A stretch of DNA of 64,000 nucleotides from JACCXG01 sp963750935 (lineage in GTDB: Bacteria; Acidobacteriota; Vicinamibacteria; Vicinamibacterales; 2-12-FULL-66-21): contig CAVVSR010000006.1 of assembly GCA_963750935.1 (NCBI GenBank), positions 248,001-312,000 of the forward strand, read 5' to 3'. Below are positions 8,401-16,690 of the stretch, piece by piece. The notes under the pieces are model-generated. The model was not told where the DNA came from, made no database searches, and saw nothing but the letters and a program-made list of their open reading frames with translations. The stretch's first letter is position 1, and each line of letters begins with the position of its first letter. The translations under genes and the position numbers were made by a program.

Positions 8401-10172
8401 GACTGGTAGTGCGCGAGCACCCGGCCGGTCGTGAGGTAGAGCGGGAACCGCTCGTCGGGAACTTCAGCCGGCGGTGCGTCCTGCACGGCGTGGAAGCGCG
8501 CCCGTCCGCTGGCGGTGGGAAACCGATCGACGAACAGGCGGGGCGTTCCCGGATGCACGGGGTCGGGGCACGGCCAGAACACGCCGTCTGCCGCGCGAAT
8601 CTTCTCGTAGGTGATCCCGCTGTAGTCGGCTGGTCCGCCGGCGCTCGCGCGACGCAGTTCCTCGAACACGTCGTGCGGATGACTGGACGGGAATCGCGCA
8701 CCGCGACCGAGCGCCGCGGCGATGGCGACGATCGCCTCGAGGTCGGTGCGCACGCCGGCCGGCGGCGCGAACGCGCGGGACCGCAGCACCACCCGGCCTT
8801 CGAGGTTGGTCATCGTCCCGTCCTCTTCGGCCCACTGCGCCGACGGGAGGACCACGTGCGCCATCGCCGCGGTCTCGGACAGGAAGAAGTCCGACACCAC
8901 CAGGAGGTCGAGCGCGGCCAGCCGCGTCTTGATGCGTCGCGCGTCCGGCGTCGACACGGCGATGTTCGACCCGAACACCAGGAGCGCGTGCACGCCGCCG
9001 GGTTCGCCCATCGTCGACAGCATCTCGAAGGCCGACTTGCCGGCGCCAGGCAGCTCCTCCTCGGGGATGCGCCAGAGGGCGGCGATGTGCCGCCGCGCGT
9101 CGGGATCGTCGATTCGACGGTAGCCGGGCAGCTGATCGGCCTTCTGCCCATGCTCGCGTCCGCCCTGGCCGTTGCCCTGGCCGGTCACGCACCCGTAGCC
9201 GCCGAACGGTCGACCCACCTGGCCGAGCGCCAGCGCGAGGTTGATGTAGGCGAGCGCGTTGTCGACGCCGTGTGACTGCTGCTCGGGCCCGCGGCCGGTG
9301 AGCACCATCGACGACTTCGCCGAACCGAGGATGGTCGCGGCGCGCACGAGGTCCGCGGCCGGCACGCCGGTCAGCTGTTCGACGTGCGCCGGCGTATAGG
9401 CGAGCACCAGATCGCGGACCGCGTCGAAGCCCTCGGTGCGCGTCGCGATGTACTGCTCGTCGATCAGGCGGTCGCGGATGAGCACGTGCAGCAGGCCGTT
9501 CGCCAGCGCCGCGTCCGATCCCGGCCGCAGCTTCAGGTGCACCGTCGCCCACTGCGCGGTCGTCGACGTGCGCGGATCGGCGACGAGGAGCTGGCCGCCG
9601 CCGGCGCGCTGACGGGCGAAGTACTGCATCAGCGGCGGCATCGTCTCGCCGGGATTGCCGCCGGCGAGCAGGACGGCGCCCGCGTTCGCGATGTCGTCGA
9701 GCGGGAAGGGCAGGCCGCGATCGAGGCCGAAGGCGCGCACCGAGGCCGCCGCGCCGGACGACATGCAGAAGCGGCCGTTGTAATCGATGTTGGCGGTGCC
9801 GAGGGCGACGCGCGCGAACTTGCCGAGCAGGTAGGCCTTCTCGTTGGTGAGCGCGCCGCTGCCGAAGACGCCCACGGCATCGCGGCCGTAGCTCCCCTGC
9901 ACGTCGCCGATCCGATCGGCGATCCGCTCGAGCGCCTCGTCCCAGGACGCCGGCCGCAGCGTGCCGCCGTCGCGAACGAGCGGCGTCGTCAGGCGATCGC
10001 GGTGCGCCAGCGTTCCGGCAGCAGACCAGCCCTTGACGCACAGTCCTCCCTTGTTCACCGGGAACTCGGCGTTGCCGGCAATCACCGCCTGCTCGCGGTC
10101 TCCGCTGATGTGCATCCCGCACTGCAGCGCGCAGTACGGACAATGTGTGGGGTGGGAGTGAGCGTGACCCAT
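5403..10172 (-). CDS. Fused assimilatory nitrate reductase - nitrite reductase large subunit (NasA-NirB)
   Basis: One uninterrupted 1589-residue frame joins two enzymes. Residues about 1-690 are a Mo-bisPGD nitrate reductase of NasA/NarB type: N-terminal [4Fe-4S] motif CPYCALQC with a fourth Cys in GGLCVKGW, probable Mo-ligand Cys in NGRFCMSSG, and a C-terminal molybdopterin dinucleotide-binding lobe. A BFD-like [2Fe-2S] module (CDC...GCGSC, about 705-745) follows. From about 785 the chain is NirB: FAD/NAD(P) domains (VVVGNGMAGIACVE), a second BFD module (CGC...GCGSC), a third related cysteine segment, and the sirohaem/[4Fe-4S] site CVGTEFC...GCPRNC near 1413-1457. The FAD module could feed electrons to both the Mo and the sirohaem centre, so one NAD(P)H-driven polypeptide plus NirD could take nitrate to ammonium. 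No signal peptide; cytoplasmic. First gene of the operon. The separate parts are secure; the joint catalysis is inferred. Confidence 0.93.
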   Translation of the reverse strand: MGHAHSHPTHCPYCALQCGMHISGDREQAVIAGNAEFPVNKGGLCVKGWSAAGTLAHRDRLTTPLVRDGGTLRPASWDEALERIADRIGDVQGSYGRDAVGVFGSGALTNEKAYLLGKFARVALGTANIDYNGRFCMSSGAAASVRAFGLDRGLPFPLDDIANAGAVLLAGGNPGETMPPLMQYFARQRAGGGQLLVADPRTSTTAQWATVHLKLRPGSDAALANGLLHVLIRDRLIDEQYIATRTEGFDAVRDLVLAYTPAHVEQLTGVPAADLVRAATILGSAKSSMVLTGRGPEQQSHGVDNALAYINLALALGQVGRPFGGYGCVTGQGNGQGGREHGQKADQLPGYRRIDDPDARRHIAALWRIPEEELPGAGKSAFEMLSTMGEPGGVHALLVFGSNIAVSTPDARRIKTRLAALDLLVVSDFFLSETAAMAHVVLPSAQWAEEDGTMTNLEGRVVLRSRAFAPPAGVRTDLEAIVAIAAALGRGARFPSSHPHDVFEELRRASAGGPADYSGITYEKIRAADGVFWPCPDPVHPGTPRLFVDRFPTASGRARFHAVQDAPPAEVPDERFPLYLTTGRVLAHYQSGTQTRRITELQELAPEPVAEVHPATAARLGLSNGGDISLETRRGSVRVAARLTDTIREDTVFVPFHWGGDQSINRLTNPALDPISRMPEFKVCAVKALPVATARPGAARRLVEESARVCDCNGVSRAVIVEAVLNGARSMKSICDATRAGTGCGSCRVEVQAILDATSARLDAPVAAPAVDQRLTPDDRQDDEGAPQRRSLVVVGNGMAGIACVEQILKHTPQFDITIFGDETHVNYNRILLSSVLAGEKSSDEITLNPLEWYRHHGIQLRAGVRVTDVDPVARTVTGQDGSVTPYDTLLIATGSSAWMPPIAGLDLDGVHAFRTLDDTRALLDRAGAGTRAVVIGGGLLGLEAARGLQVQGCDVTVVHLMDTLMERQVDASGGLLLRQRIEELGVRVLLGRSTKAIVGDGRVEGVEFKDGERIDADLVVVAAGIRPNVELGRRAGLTVNRGIVVNDHMETSSPDVFAVGECVEHQGVCYGLVAPLIEQAKVLAATMTGNKGPTYTGSVPASKLKIMGVEVFSAGDWSDGAAAQPVRFEDSALGIYKKVVVRDNRLSGVILVGDTSDSHRYMDWLRASTDLTDQRRHLLFPPPAGDSGLDIAQLPDSATVCGCVGVTKGAIIDAIHTKGLNTLAQLKEHTRASTGCGSCTARCQEILKAVAPEFEEDVKKVMCGCVPFTQENLREILRSQRLRSVQDVLDIYGNGSGCEVCKPALSYMLDMLWCGDHDEDRSARFINDRVHANIQKDGTFSVVPRIRGGVTSPDELRRIADVADKYQVPMVKITGSQRIDLLGIKKADLPAVWADLGMPSGQAYTKGVRMVKTCVGTEFCRFGTQDSTSAGIEMERRFENLFTPHKVKMATVGCPRNCAEATVKDIGLIGIEGGWQVVVGGAAGKSVRQADLLVTVETTEAALEASEVFFQYYREHANYLERTYDFVVRVGMDKVRKETVYAPAEVRAGLLERLRKSKARSRDAWQEGRDPIHPSQFIPLRPLEEVGS

Positions 10173-10232
10173 TGGTTCGGTGTGTGGGCGGAGGTCGGGC
10201 GCGAAACGCCGGCCCCCGGCCGAAATGGGTTG

Positions 10233-10248
10233 AGCAACACTGGTACCA
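10233..10248 (-). promoter_or_regulatory. Sigma-54 (-24/-12) promoter of nitrate operon
   Basis: Read on the minus strand the site is TGGTACC-AGTG-TTGCT, matching the RpoN consensus TGGCACG-N4-TTGCW in architecture and in the invariant GG and GC separated by 10 bases. Transcription would start near 10222, leaving a leader of about 50 nt before the ATG at 10172. Control by an NtrC-type activator under nitrogen limitation is the natural reading for this operon, but no activator gene is in the window. Confidence 0.65.
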
Positions 10249-10480
10249 CGAGCGAACGCTCGGCTTCACTCGCCGCAGCCGCCGTTTCAGCGGGAAGATC
10301 GGCTGTTGGTGCGCGCCTGATTCGTCGGATCGTTTGCGTTTCGCAACATTCCTGTCGGCCGTTCCGCATCGCGCAAGATCGGCCTGCGTTGGCGACGGTC
10401 CGGTCTCGCCCTCACAAACAGCACAGCGCGTCGCGACGCCGTTCGTCGATCAGGGCATCGGCCCAAAGTCGAATGGGCAC

Positions 10481-10550
10481 GTGTCAGGCAGTGAATCGTG
10501 ACCGGTGCCCGCCCCGGGGTGTGGCGAGTTCACGATTCACTGCCTGACAC
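10481..10550. repeat. Family F palindrome, copy 2
   Basis: Two 21-bp arms (10481-10501 and 10530-10550) starting GTGTCAGGCAGTGAATCGTG are perfectly inverted around a 28-bp G+C-rich loop that differs from that of copy 1 at 2734-2805. Arm conservation with a divergent loop is the pattern of REP/BIME-type elements. It lies between two divergent genes, so it is not simply a shared terminator. Confidence 0.85.
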
Positions 10551-10685
10551 CGCAACCGGAGCAGACAGGCCGTTGCCGCAGCCGGCGGAATGTTCAGTTG
10601 CTACACGATTGTCGTGCGATGGACGGCAATCGACGAAAGCGTCCGACGATAGAATCAATGCTTCGACCCGGCTTCGACCCCGACC

Positions 10686-11205
10686 ATGGACTACGCGATC
10701 GTGCCTGCCAACACGGAAGACGCGCCGGCGATTGCCGCGCTGCACAGCGAGAGCTGGCGCAGCGCCTATCGCGGCCTCGTGCCCGACACCTTTCTCGACG
10801 GCCCGGTCATCGACGAGCGCCTGCAGGTACTGGACCTCTCGCATGGCTCACGACGACGAGGGGCCGCGGGTGGTGTTGAAGGCCATTACGGGTTCGACGA
10901 TGGTGGGGTTCGTCTGCGCCGTCCGCGACGCCGATCCCGCATGGGGACCGCTGCTCGACAACCTGCACGTCAAGCCGGGATTCAAGGGGTCCGGCATCGG
11001 CCGTGCGCTGCTCCAGGAGGCGCGCCTGTGGACGGCACGGGTCGCGCCAGGGCAGCCGATGCACCTGTGGGTCATCGAGGACAACGTCAGCGCGCGCGCC
11101 TTCTACGATCGCGTCGGGGGCGTCGTTGCCGAGCGTCAGGTCCTCGACTTCACGGCGGGCATCACCACGCCCGCGCTCCGCTACGTCTGGGACCCGCTCC
11201 CCTGA
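10686..11205 (+). CDS. GNAT-family N-acetyltransferase (frameshifted)
   Basis: The N-terminal part (MDYAIVPANTEDAPAIAALH) reads in one frame from ATG 10686. The rest, including the acetyl-CoA loop region GFKGSGIGRALLQEA and the C-terminal NVSARAFYDRVGG helix, reads in the next frame to TGA at 11205. Skipping one base near 10830 joins the two as ERLQV-W-TSR, which is the expected GNAT sequence, so a single inserted base explains the break. Whole length would be about 172 residues, normal for the family. The substrate is unknown. Sequencing error is more likely than a true pseudogene, given the other +1 shifts in the window. Confidence 0.75.
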
Positions 11206-11263
11206 CCGCGGATGAGTTTGGACCCCACCTGGGCTGTCGTGCCAGAATTCCCCCGTCACTCTC

Positions 11264-11299
11264 ATTCTTACTTCTGACTTTTGACTTCTGACTTCTGAT
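11264..11299 (+). repeat. Family G heptad tract (TTCTGAC)n over a start codon
   Basis: About five units of TTCTGAC or close variants run from 11264 to the permease start at 11298. The ATG of that gene is formed by the last unit (TTCTGATGA). No Shine-Dalgarno sequence is visible in the tract. The unit length of 7 bp matches that of most other repeat families in this window. Confidence 0.75.
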
Positions 11300-13758
11300 G
11301 ACAAGCACCCGCCTGTCGCGCATCGTCCGCCGCCTGCTCCGAGCCCCGATGTTCGCCGCGGTGGCGGCCCTCACGCTCGGTGTCGGGATTGCGGCGAACG
11401 CGACGATCTTCAGCGTGGTGAATGGCGTGCTGTTGAAGCCGCTGCCGTTCGATTCGCCCGACCGGCTGGTGGCGGTCTGGCACACCGCGCCGGGCATCAA
11501 CCTGCCGCTGCTCAACATGGGGCCGTCGAACTACTTCGTCTACCGTGAATCGAGCCAGACCTTCGAGGACATCGGCCTGTGGGACGGCACGGCGGTCACG
11601 ATTACCGGCACCGGCGAGCCCGAGCGCGTGCAGGGCCTGGTCGTGTCGGACGGCGTGCTGCCGATCCTTGGTGTGGAGCCCGTGGCGGGACGCCGGTTCA
11701 GTCTCGAGGACGATCAGCCGGGGGCGCCCGATCGCGTGATGCTCTCGCACGCGTTCTGGATGCGGAAGTTTGCCGGCGACGTGTCGGCGGTCGGCAAGAC
11801 GATGACGGTCGACGGCCGGCCGCACGAAGTGATTGGGGTGCTGCCGGCGACGTTCCGCTTTCTCGATCGCAACCCCCAGCTGCTCACCACCTTCAAGTTC
11901 GACCGCGCCAAGGTCCACGCCGGCAACTTCAGCTACCAGGCGATTGCCCGGCTCAAGCCTGGCGTCACCCTCGACCAGGCGAACGCCGACGTCGCCCGCA
12001 TGCTGCCGATCACCATCGAGCAGTTCGCGCTGCCGAAGGGCTTCAGCCGGCAGATGTTCGAGGACGCGAAGATCGGGCCGCGCGTGCGGCCGCTTGCCGA
12101 CGACGTGATCGGCGATGTCGGGCCGATCCTCTGGATCCTGCTCGGCACGGTCGGCCTGGTCCTGCTGATCGCCTGCGCCAACGTCGCCAACCTGTTCCTG
12201 GTCCGCGCCGAGGGACGGCAGCAGGAGCTGGCGATTCACGCCGCGCTCGGCGCCGGCTGGAAGCGCATCGCCTGGGAGCTGCTGTCGGAGTCGCTGACGC
12301 TCGCGGCCCTCGGCGGGGTCGTCGGCCTGGCCCTCGCGGCGGGGGCGCTGCGCGCGCTCCGGGCGATCGCCCCGACCGGATTGCCGCGCCTCGCCGATAT
12401 CGCGATCGAGCCGATCGTGCTGGCGTTCACGGTCGCGATCTCGATCCTGTCCGGCGTGTTCTTCGGCGTGATCCCGGTCCTCAAGTTCGCACGCCCGCAG
12501 CTCGCGGGCGCGCTGAAGGAGGGTGGACGGCTGTCGAGCGCCGGCCGTCAGCGACATCGCGCCCGGAACACGCTGGTGATTGTCGAGGTCGCGCTCGCGG
12601 TGATCCTGCTCGTCGCCTCCGGCCTCATGATCCGCACGTTCCAGGCGATGCGGCAGGTCGATCCCGGCTTCACCAACCCGCAGGAGGTCCTGACCCTGCG
12701 CATCGCCATCCCGTACTCGATTGATCAACGACCAGGTACAGACGGGGCGCACCCACGAGCAGATTGCCACCCGGTTCGCCGGCCTGCCCGGCGTGACCGC
12801 GGTCGGCCTGTCGTCGTCGATCACGATGGACGGCAACGACAGCAACGATCCGATCTTCGTCGAGGACTTTCCGGCGCCGGAGGGACGGCTGCCGAAGATT
12901 CGCCGCTTCAAGTTCATCGGACCGGGCTACTTCCACGCCCTCGGCAACCGCATCGTCGCCGGGCGCGATCTGGAGTGGGCCGACATCTACGCCGTGTCGC
13001 CGATCGTGCTGATCAGCGAGAACCTGGCGCGCGAGTACTGGAAGGAACCGGCGGCGGCGATTGGCAGGCGCATCCGCAACACGACGACCAGCCCGTGGCA
13101 CACCATCGTCGGCGTCACCGGCGACGAGCGCGACGACGGCGTGACCAGGCCGGCGCCGACGGCTGTGTACTGGCCGATGGTGCACGACGGGGTGTGGAGC
13201 GAGGGCCGCGGGGTGCAGCGCGCGATGGGCTACGTGATCCGCACCGGACGGGCGGGGTCGCCGACGCTGTTGAAGGAAGTGCAGCAGGCGGTGTGGTCGG
13301 TCAACGGCAACCTGCCGATCGCGGCGGTGCAGACGCTCGAGGAGATTCAGTCGGAGTCGATGGCGCAGACGTCGTTCGCGCTGGTGATGCTGGCCATCGC
13401 CGGGGCGGTCGCCCTGCTGCTCGGCCTGGTCGGCATCTACGGCGTGATTTCGTACATCGCGACCCAGCGGACACGGGAGATCGGCATCCGCATGGCGCTC
13501 GGCGCGGCGCGCCGCGACGTCAGCGTGCTGTTCCTCCGGCACGGCCTGCTCCTCAGCGGCATCGGCATCGTCGTCGGCGTGGCCGGGGCCGCGGCTCTGA
13601 CGCGGCTGATGTCGGCGCTGTTGTTCGGCGTGAGCGCCCTCGACCTCGTCACGTATGTCTCGGTCGCGGGCGGCCTGGGGCTGACGGCGCTGCTGGCCAG
13701 TTATCTGCCCGCGGCGCGAGCCTCGAAGGTCGATCCGGCAATCGCACTGCAGGTATGA
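11298..13758 (+). CDS. ADOP-type permease (MacB/FtsX-like), short N-terminus, frameshifted
   Basis: A roughly 819-residue orphan permease with two FtsX-type halves: helix 1 with ALTLGVGIAANATIFSVV, a periplasmic MacB-like domain, three helices around residues 280-400 (CANVANLFLVRAEGRQQELA), a second helix/periplasmic domain, and a C-terminal triplet (LGLVGIYGVISYIATQRTRE). It lacks the PadR-linked prefix domain of its paralogue at 22784. The second half reads in the next frame; one extra base at about 12720 (between PYS and LINDQV) accounts for it. No ATPase gene adjoins, so its energy source and substrate are unknown. The start ATG is supplied by the TTCTGAC repeat. Confidence 0.82.
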
Positions 13759-13767
13759 CCTCTGAGT

Positions 13768-13839
13768 TACGTGCTACGTGCTACGTCCTACGTGCGCACG
13801 TGCTCGGTGTCACGTGCTAGTGCTACGTGCGGACGTGCT
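13768..13839. repeat. Family A (ACGTGCT) heptad tract, copy A1
   Basis: Six or more ACGTGCT/ACGTGCG-type units with 7-8 bp spacing fill most of the gap between the permease stop and the DUF1080 start. Units contain self-complementary ACGT or CACGTG cores, so the tract can fold on itself. The tract is open in several frames and produces an artificial N-terminal extension (ATSYVRTC-like) to the next gene. Confidence 0.85.
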
Positions 13840-13860
13840 GAGTTTCCGAAGGGAGAGCAA

Positions 13861-14667
13861 GTGAGATACGTCCTTCTTGTGACCATCATGTGTGCCGCGA
13901 CGGTTCAGGCGCAGACGCCGCAGGGGCAGGCGGCTGGACAGGGCCAGGGGCAGGGACAGGCGCCGCGGCCGGTCGTGGTGCCTGGTACCCAGGCGCCGCG
14001 GCCTGCGACCGGGGTGTATCCGGCGACGCAGCCGGACGACGACGACGGGTTCGAGCCGATCTTCGACGGGCAGTCCCTCAAGGGTTGGGACGGCGATACG
14101 CAGTTCTGGCGCGTGGAGAACGGCAACATCGTCGGGGAGAGCACGCCCGAACGGGTCGTCAAGGTGAACAACTTCCTGATCTGGCGCGGCGGCGTGCTGC
14201 GGGACTTCGAGCTGAAGCTGGAGTTCCGGATGAACGGCGCCAACAGCGGCATTCAGTACCGCAGCAGCGAGATGCCCGAAGTTGGCAAGTGGATCCTGAA
14301 GGGCTATCAGGCCGACATGGACTTCACCGAGGGCTACGTCGGCAACGTGCACGACGAGCGCGGCCGGGGCGTGATGTCGCGCCGCGGCGAGGTGACGCGG
14401 ATCGGCGACGGTCCGGCGTTCAAGGTGGTGGGCTCAATCGGGGATCCGACGCTGCTGCGCGGCGTGATGAACGTGAACGGCTGGAATCAGTACCACATCA
14501 TCGCGCGCGGCCCGGTGCTGCTGCAGTTCCTGAACGGGCAGCTGATGTCGGTCGCGATCGACGAGGACAAGAAGAACGCCGCCGCGGAAGGCGTGCTCGG
14601 CTTCCAGATGCACACCGGCCCGCCCTTCAAGATCGAGTATCGCCGCGTGCGTTACCGCAAGCTGTAA
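13861..14667 (+). CDS. DUF1080 / 3-keto-disaccharide hydrolase domain secreted protein
   Basis: A 268-residue protein with an N-terminal signal peptide (VRYVLLVTIMCAATVQAQ) and a Gln/Gly/Pro-rich spacer, followed by a concanavalin-like DUF1080 domain: FEPIFDGQSLKGWDG, FWRVENGNIVGE, LRDFELKLEFRMNGANSGIQYRS and the C-terminal GFQMHTGPPFKIEYRRVRYR. GTG 13861 is chosen because it starts the signal peptide and follows GAAGGGAG; an upstream in-frame ATG would translate the A1 repeat. Members act on 3-keto-glycosides or other sugars in the periplasm. It sits just upstream of a Tat-exported Gfo/Idh/MocA oxidoreductase, a frequent pairing that suggests joint 3-keto-sugar metabolism. Confidence 0.87.
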   Translation: MRYVLLVTIMCAATVQAQTPQGQAAGQGQGQGQAPRPVVVPGTQAPRPATGVYPATQPDDDDGFEPIFDGQSLKGWDGDTQFWRVENGNIVGESTPERVVKVNNFLIWRGGVLRDFELKLEFRMNGANSGIQYRSSEMPEVGKWILKGYQADMDFTEGYVGNVHDERGRGVMSRRGEVTRIGDGPAFKVVGSIGDPTLLRGVMNVNGWNQYHIIARGPVLLQFLNGQLMSVAIDEDKKNAAAEGVLGFQMHTGPPFKIEYRRVRYRKL

Positions 14668-14756
14668 GATCGTTACGCGATCGTCACCAGAGCAGCGCCG
14701 GTCCCGCGGGGCCGGCATTCACCACGTTTCTCCCAGGACTCGAGGCTCGCGGTCAA

Positions 14757-16103
14757 ATGTCGAAGATACACATCTCCCGCCGGACGTTCCTCAGCCATTG
14801 TGCAGCGGTGGCGGCAGCGACCGGCCTGCCGGCCTGGTTCGTCGAGCGCGAGCTGTCGGCGTCGACCGCCCAGCAGCCGGTGCCGGCCAGCGCGAACGAT
14901 CGCCCGGGCATCGCGCTGATCGGATGCGGCGGGATGGGACGCGGCGATCTCAAGACCGCCAGCCGCTTCGCCAACGTCGTCGCGGTGTGCGACGTCGACG
15001 AGGCCCACGCGGCGGCGATCGCCAAGCAGTTCGGCTCCGAGTCGCGCGTCCCGGCGCAGTACACCGACTTCCGCAAGCTGCTCGAGAACAAGGACGTCGA
15101 TGTCGTCATCAACGCGACGCCCGATCACTGGCACACGCTGATCAACATGGCGGCCGCCGCGGCGAAGAAGGATATCTACGCGGAGAAGCCGCTCACCCTC
15201 ACCGTCGACGAGGGCAAGCGCCTGGTCAAGGCGGTCCGCAAGCACAAGGTCGTGCTGCAGACCGGCACGCAGCAGCGGAGCAACAAGCTGTTCCGGCTCG
15301 CGACCGAGCTGGTGCGCAACAACCGCATCGGCAAGCTGCAGCAGGTGACGGTGTACCTGCCGGCCGGCCTGCGCGAAGGGCCGTTCAAGCCGGTGCCGGT
15401 GCCGACCGGCTTCCACTGGGACTACTGGCTCGGCCAGGCGCCGCAGGTCGAGTACCTGAAGGAGCGCTGCCATCAGACGTTCCGCTGGTGGTTCGATTAC
15501 TCGGGCGGCCCGGTCACCGACTGGGGCGCGCACCACAACGACATCGCGCGGTGGGCGATCGGCCTCGACGGTCCCACCAAGGTCCAGGCGCGGCCGCTGA
15601 CCGAGACGATTCCTGGCGGGTATACGACGCCATCCGAGTTCGAGGCGACGCTGACCTGGGCCAACGGCGTCACGCAGATCGTGAAGACGACCGTGGACGA
15701 CAGCCCATTCGGCGTCGCGCTCAAGCCAGACGGCCAGCGCAACGGCCTCCGCTTCGAGGGCTCCGACGGCTGGATCTGGGTCAACCGCACGTCGATCACC
15801 GCCAGCAACCAGGAGCTGCTCGACGCGCCGCTGACCGACGCCAAGGTGACGCTCGAGGTCAGCGACGATCACATGGGCAACTTCTTCAACGCGATTCGCA
15901 GCCGTAAGGATCCGATCTGCCCGGTCGAGGGCGGCCATCAGTCCGCGGTGGTCGGGCACCTGATCGTGATCGCGCTGCGCACCGGACGCACGCTGCAGTG
16001 GAACGCGGCCAAGGAGAAGTTCGAGGGCGACGGGGACAAGGAAGGGAACGCCCACCTCGAGCGGCGCATGCGCAAGCCCTACGACTACAGCTTCGCCGAC
16101 TGA
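14757..16103 (+). CDS. Tat-exported Gfo/Idh/MocA family oxidoreductase
   Basis: A 448-residue NAD(P)-dependent sugar oxidoreductase. The N-terminus has a twin-arginine signal (SRRTFLSHCAAVAAATGLPA). The Rossmann motif GIALIGCGGMGRGD lies near residue 47 and the family-typical EKP (YAEKPLTLT) near 142. Shortly before it comes INATPDHWH, and the C-terminal domain supplies GGPVTDWGAHHNDIARW. Export by Tat fits a cofactor bound in the cytoplasm, as in periplasmic glucose-fructose oxidoreductase-like enzymes. ATG 14757 is the first start that gives the signal. It follows the DUF1080 gene by 89 bp and probably shares its transcript. The sugar acted on is not known. Confidence 0.88.
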   Translation: MSKIHISRRTFLSHCAAVAAATGLPAWFVERELSASTAQQPVPASANDRPGIALIGCGGMGRGDLKTASRFANVVAVCDVDEAHAAAIAKQFGSESRVPAQYTDFRKLLENKDVDVVINATPDHWHTLINMAAAAAKKDIYAEKPLTLTVDEGKRLVKAVRKHKVVLQTGTQQRSNKLFRLATELVRNNRIGKLQQVTVYLPAGLREGPFKPVPVPTGFHWDYWLGQAPQVEYLKERCHQTFRWWFDYSGGPVTDWGAHHNDIARWAIGLDGPTKVQARPLTETIPGGYTTPSEFEATLTWANGVTQIVKTTVDDSPFGVALKPDGQRNGLRFEGSDGWIWVNRTSITASNQELLDAPLTDAKVTLEVSDDHMGNFFNAIRSRKDPICPVEGGHQSAVVGHLIVIALRTGRTLQWNAAKEKFEGDGDKEGNAHLERRMRKPYDYSFAD

Positions 16104-16110
16104 CCCGCCG

Positions 16111-16189
16111 AAGCACGTTCGCACGTAGGACGTAGCACGTAGCACGTGACGAGCACGTGCGCACGTAGCACGTGGCACGTAGCACGTGA
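16111..16189. repeat. Family A (GCACGTA) heptad tract, copy A2
   Basis: About ten CACGT-containing units (GCACGTA, GCACGTG) at 7-8 bp spacing occupy most of the gap between the oxidoreductase and nrfH. The orientation of the non-palindromic flanks is opposite to A1. The tract includes several CACGTG palindromes. Confidence 0.87.
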
Positions 16190-16219
16190 AGACGAGCTAG
16201 CCGATCCCCCTCGTCCGGT

Positions 16220-16678
16220 GTGACAATCCAAGAGATGCGCGCGATTCCGCTCATCGCCGCGATGACCCTCGGCTCGCTGATCGGCGTGGGCGGCTTCACC
16301 TTCATCTACGCCCGCGGCTATTCCTACGTCAGCAACGATCCCGCCGTCTGCGCCAACTGCCACATCATGGAGAACCACTACCGGGCGTGGATGAAGAGCT
16401 CCCACCGCGCCGTCGCGGTGTGCAACGACTGCCATACCCCGCCCGGCCTGGTGCCGAAGTACGCGACCAAGGCGCTCAACGGGTTCAACCATTCGCTCGC
16501 CTTCACGACCGGCCGGTTTCCCGAGCCGCTGCGGATCACGCCGCGCAACAGCGAGGTGACCGAGAAGGCGTGCCGCAAATGCCACGACGACATCGTCAAC
16601 GCGATCGAAGGACCCGATCCCGGGACCAATCGCCTCTCGTGTATTCGCTGCCACGCGACGGTCGGGCACCTCGAATGA
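16220..16678 (+). CDS. nrfH: Cytochrome c nitrite reductase small subunit
   Basis: A 152-residue NapC/NirT-type tetrahaem cytochrome: one N-terminal membrane helix (residues about 8-30) followed by four haem-attachment motifs CANCH, CNDCH, CRKCH and CIRCH. NrfH takes electrons from the menaquinol pool and passes them to NrfA at the outer face of the membrane. The GTG at 16220 is listed; ATG 16235 (MRAIPLIAAM) is an equally good start. nrfA follows after 12 bp, forming a standard nrfHA operon. The A2 repeat tract lies just upstream and no clear promoter is seen. Confidence 0.95.
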   Translation: MTIQEMRAIPLIAAMTLGSLIGVGGFTFIYARGYSYVSNDPAVCANCHIMENHYRAWMKSSHRAVAVCNDCHTPPGLVPKYATKALNGFNHSLAFTTGRFPEPLRITPRNSEVTEKACRKCHDDIVNAIEGPDPGTNRLSCIRCHATVGHLE

Positions 16679-16690
16679 TGGACGGAGGAG

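Larger units (their letters stand above)
10173..10685. other. Intergenic region between the divergent nitrate operon and GNAT gene
   Basis: This gap holds the 5' leader and sigma-54-type promoter of the nitrate operon (10233-10248) and the second family F palindrome (10481-10550). No open frame with coding character was seen. Half-sites resembling GGTGC occur near 10306 but no complete NtrC dyad could be recognised. The remainder, about 10560-10685, precedes the GNAT gene and shows no clear promoter. Confidence 0.6.

Noticed and set aside
10173..10480. Riboswitch or NasR/ANTAR-type leader before the nitrate operon
   Set aside because: Only about 50 nt would be transcribed from the predicted start, too short for a known nitrate leader, and no terminator hairpin with a T-run is seen.
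13768..13839. N-terminal extensions such as ATSYVRTC before the DUF1080 signal peptide
   Set aside because: They are translations of repeat A1. The GTG at 13861 with its ribosome site and signal peptide is a better start.
16150..16190. TGGCACGTAGCACGTG as a sigma-54 promoter for nrfHA
   Set aside because: It has TGGCAC but no GC at the -12 position and is simply part of the family A repeat; the same sequence occurs behind nrfA.
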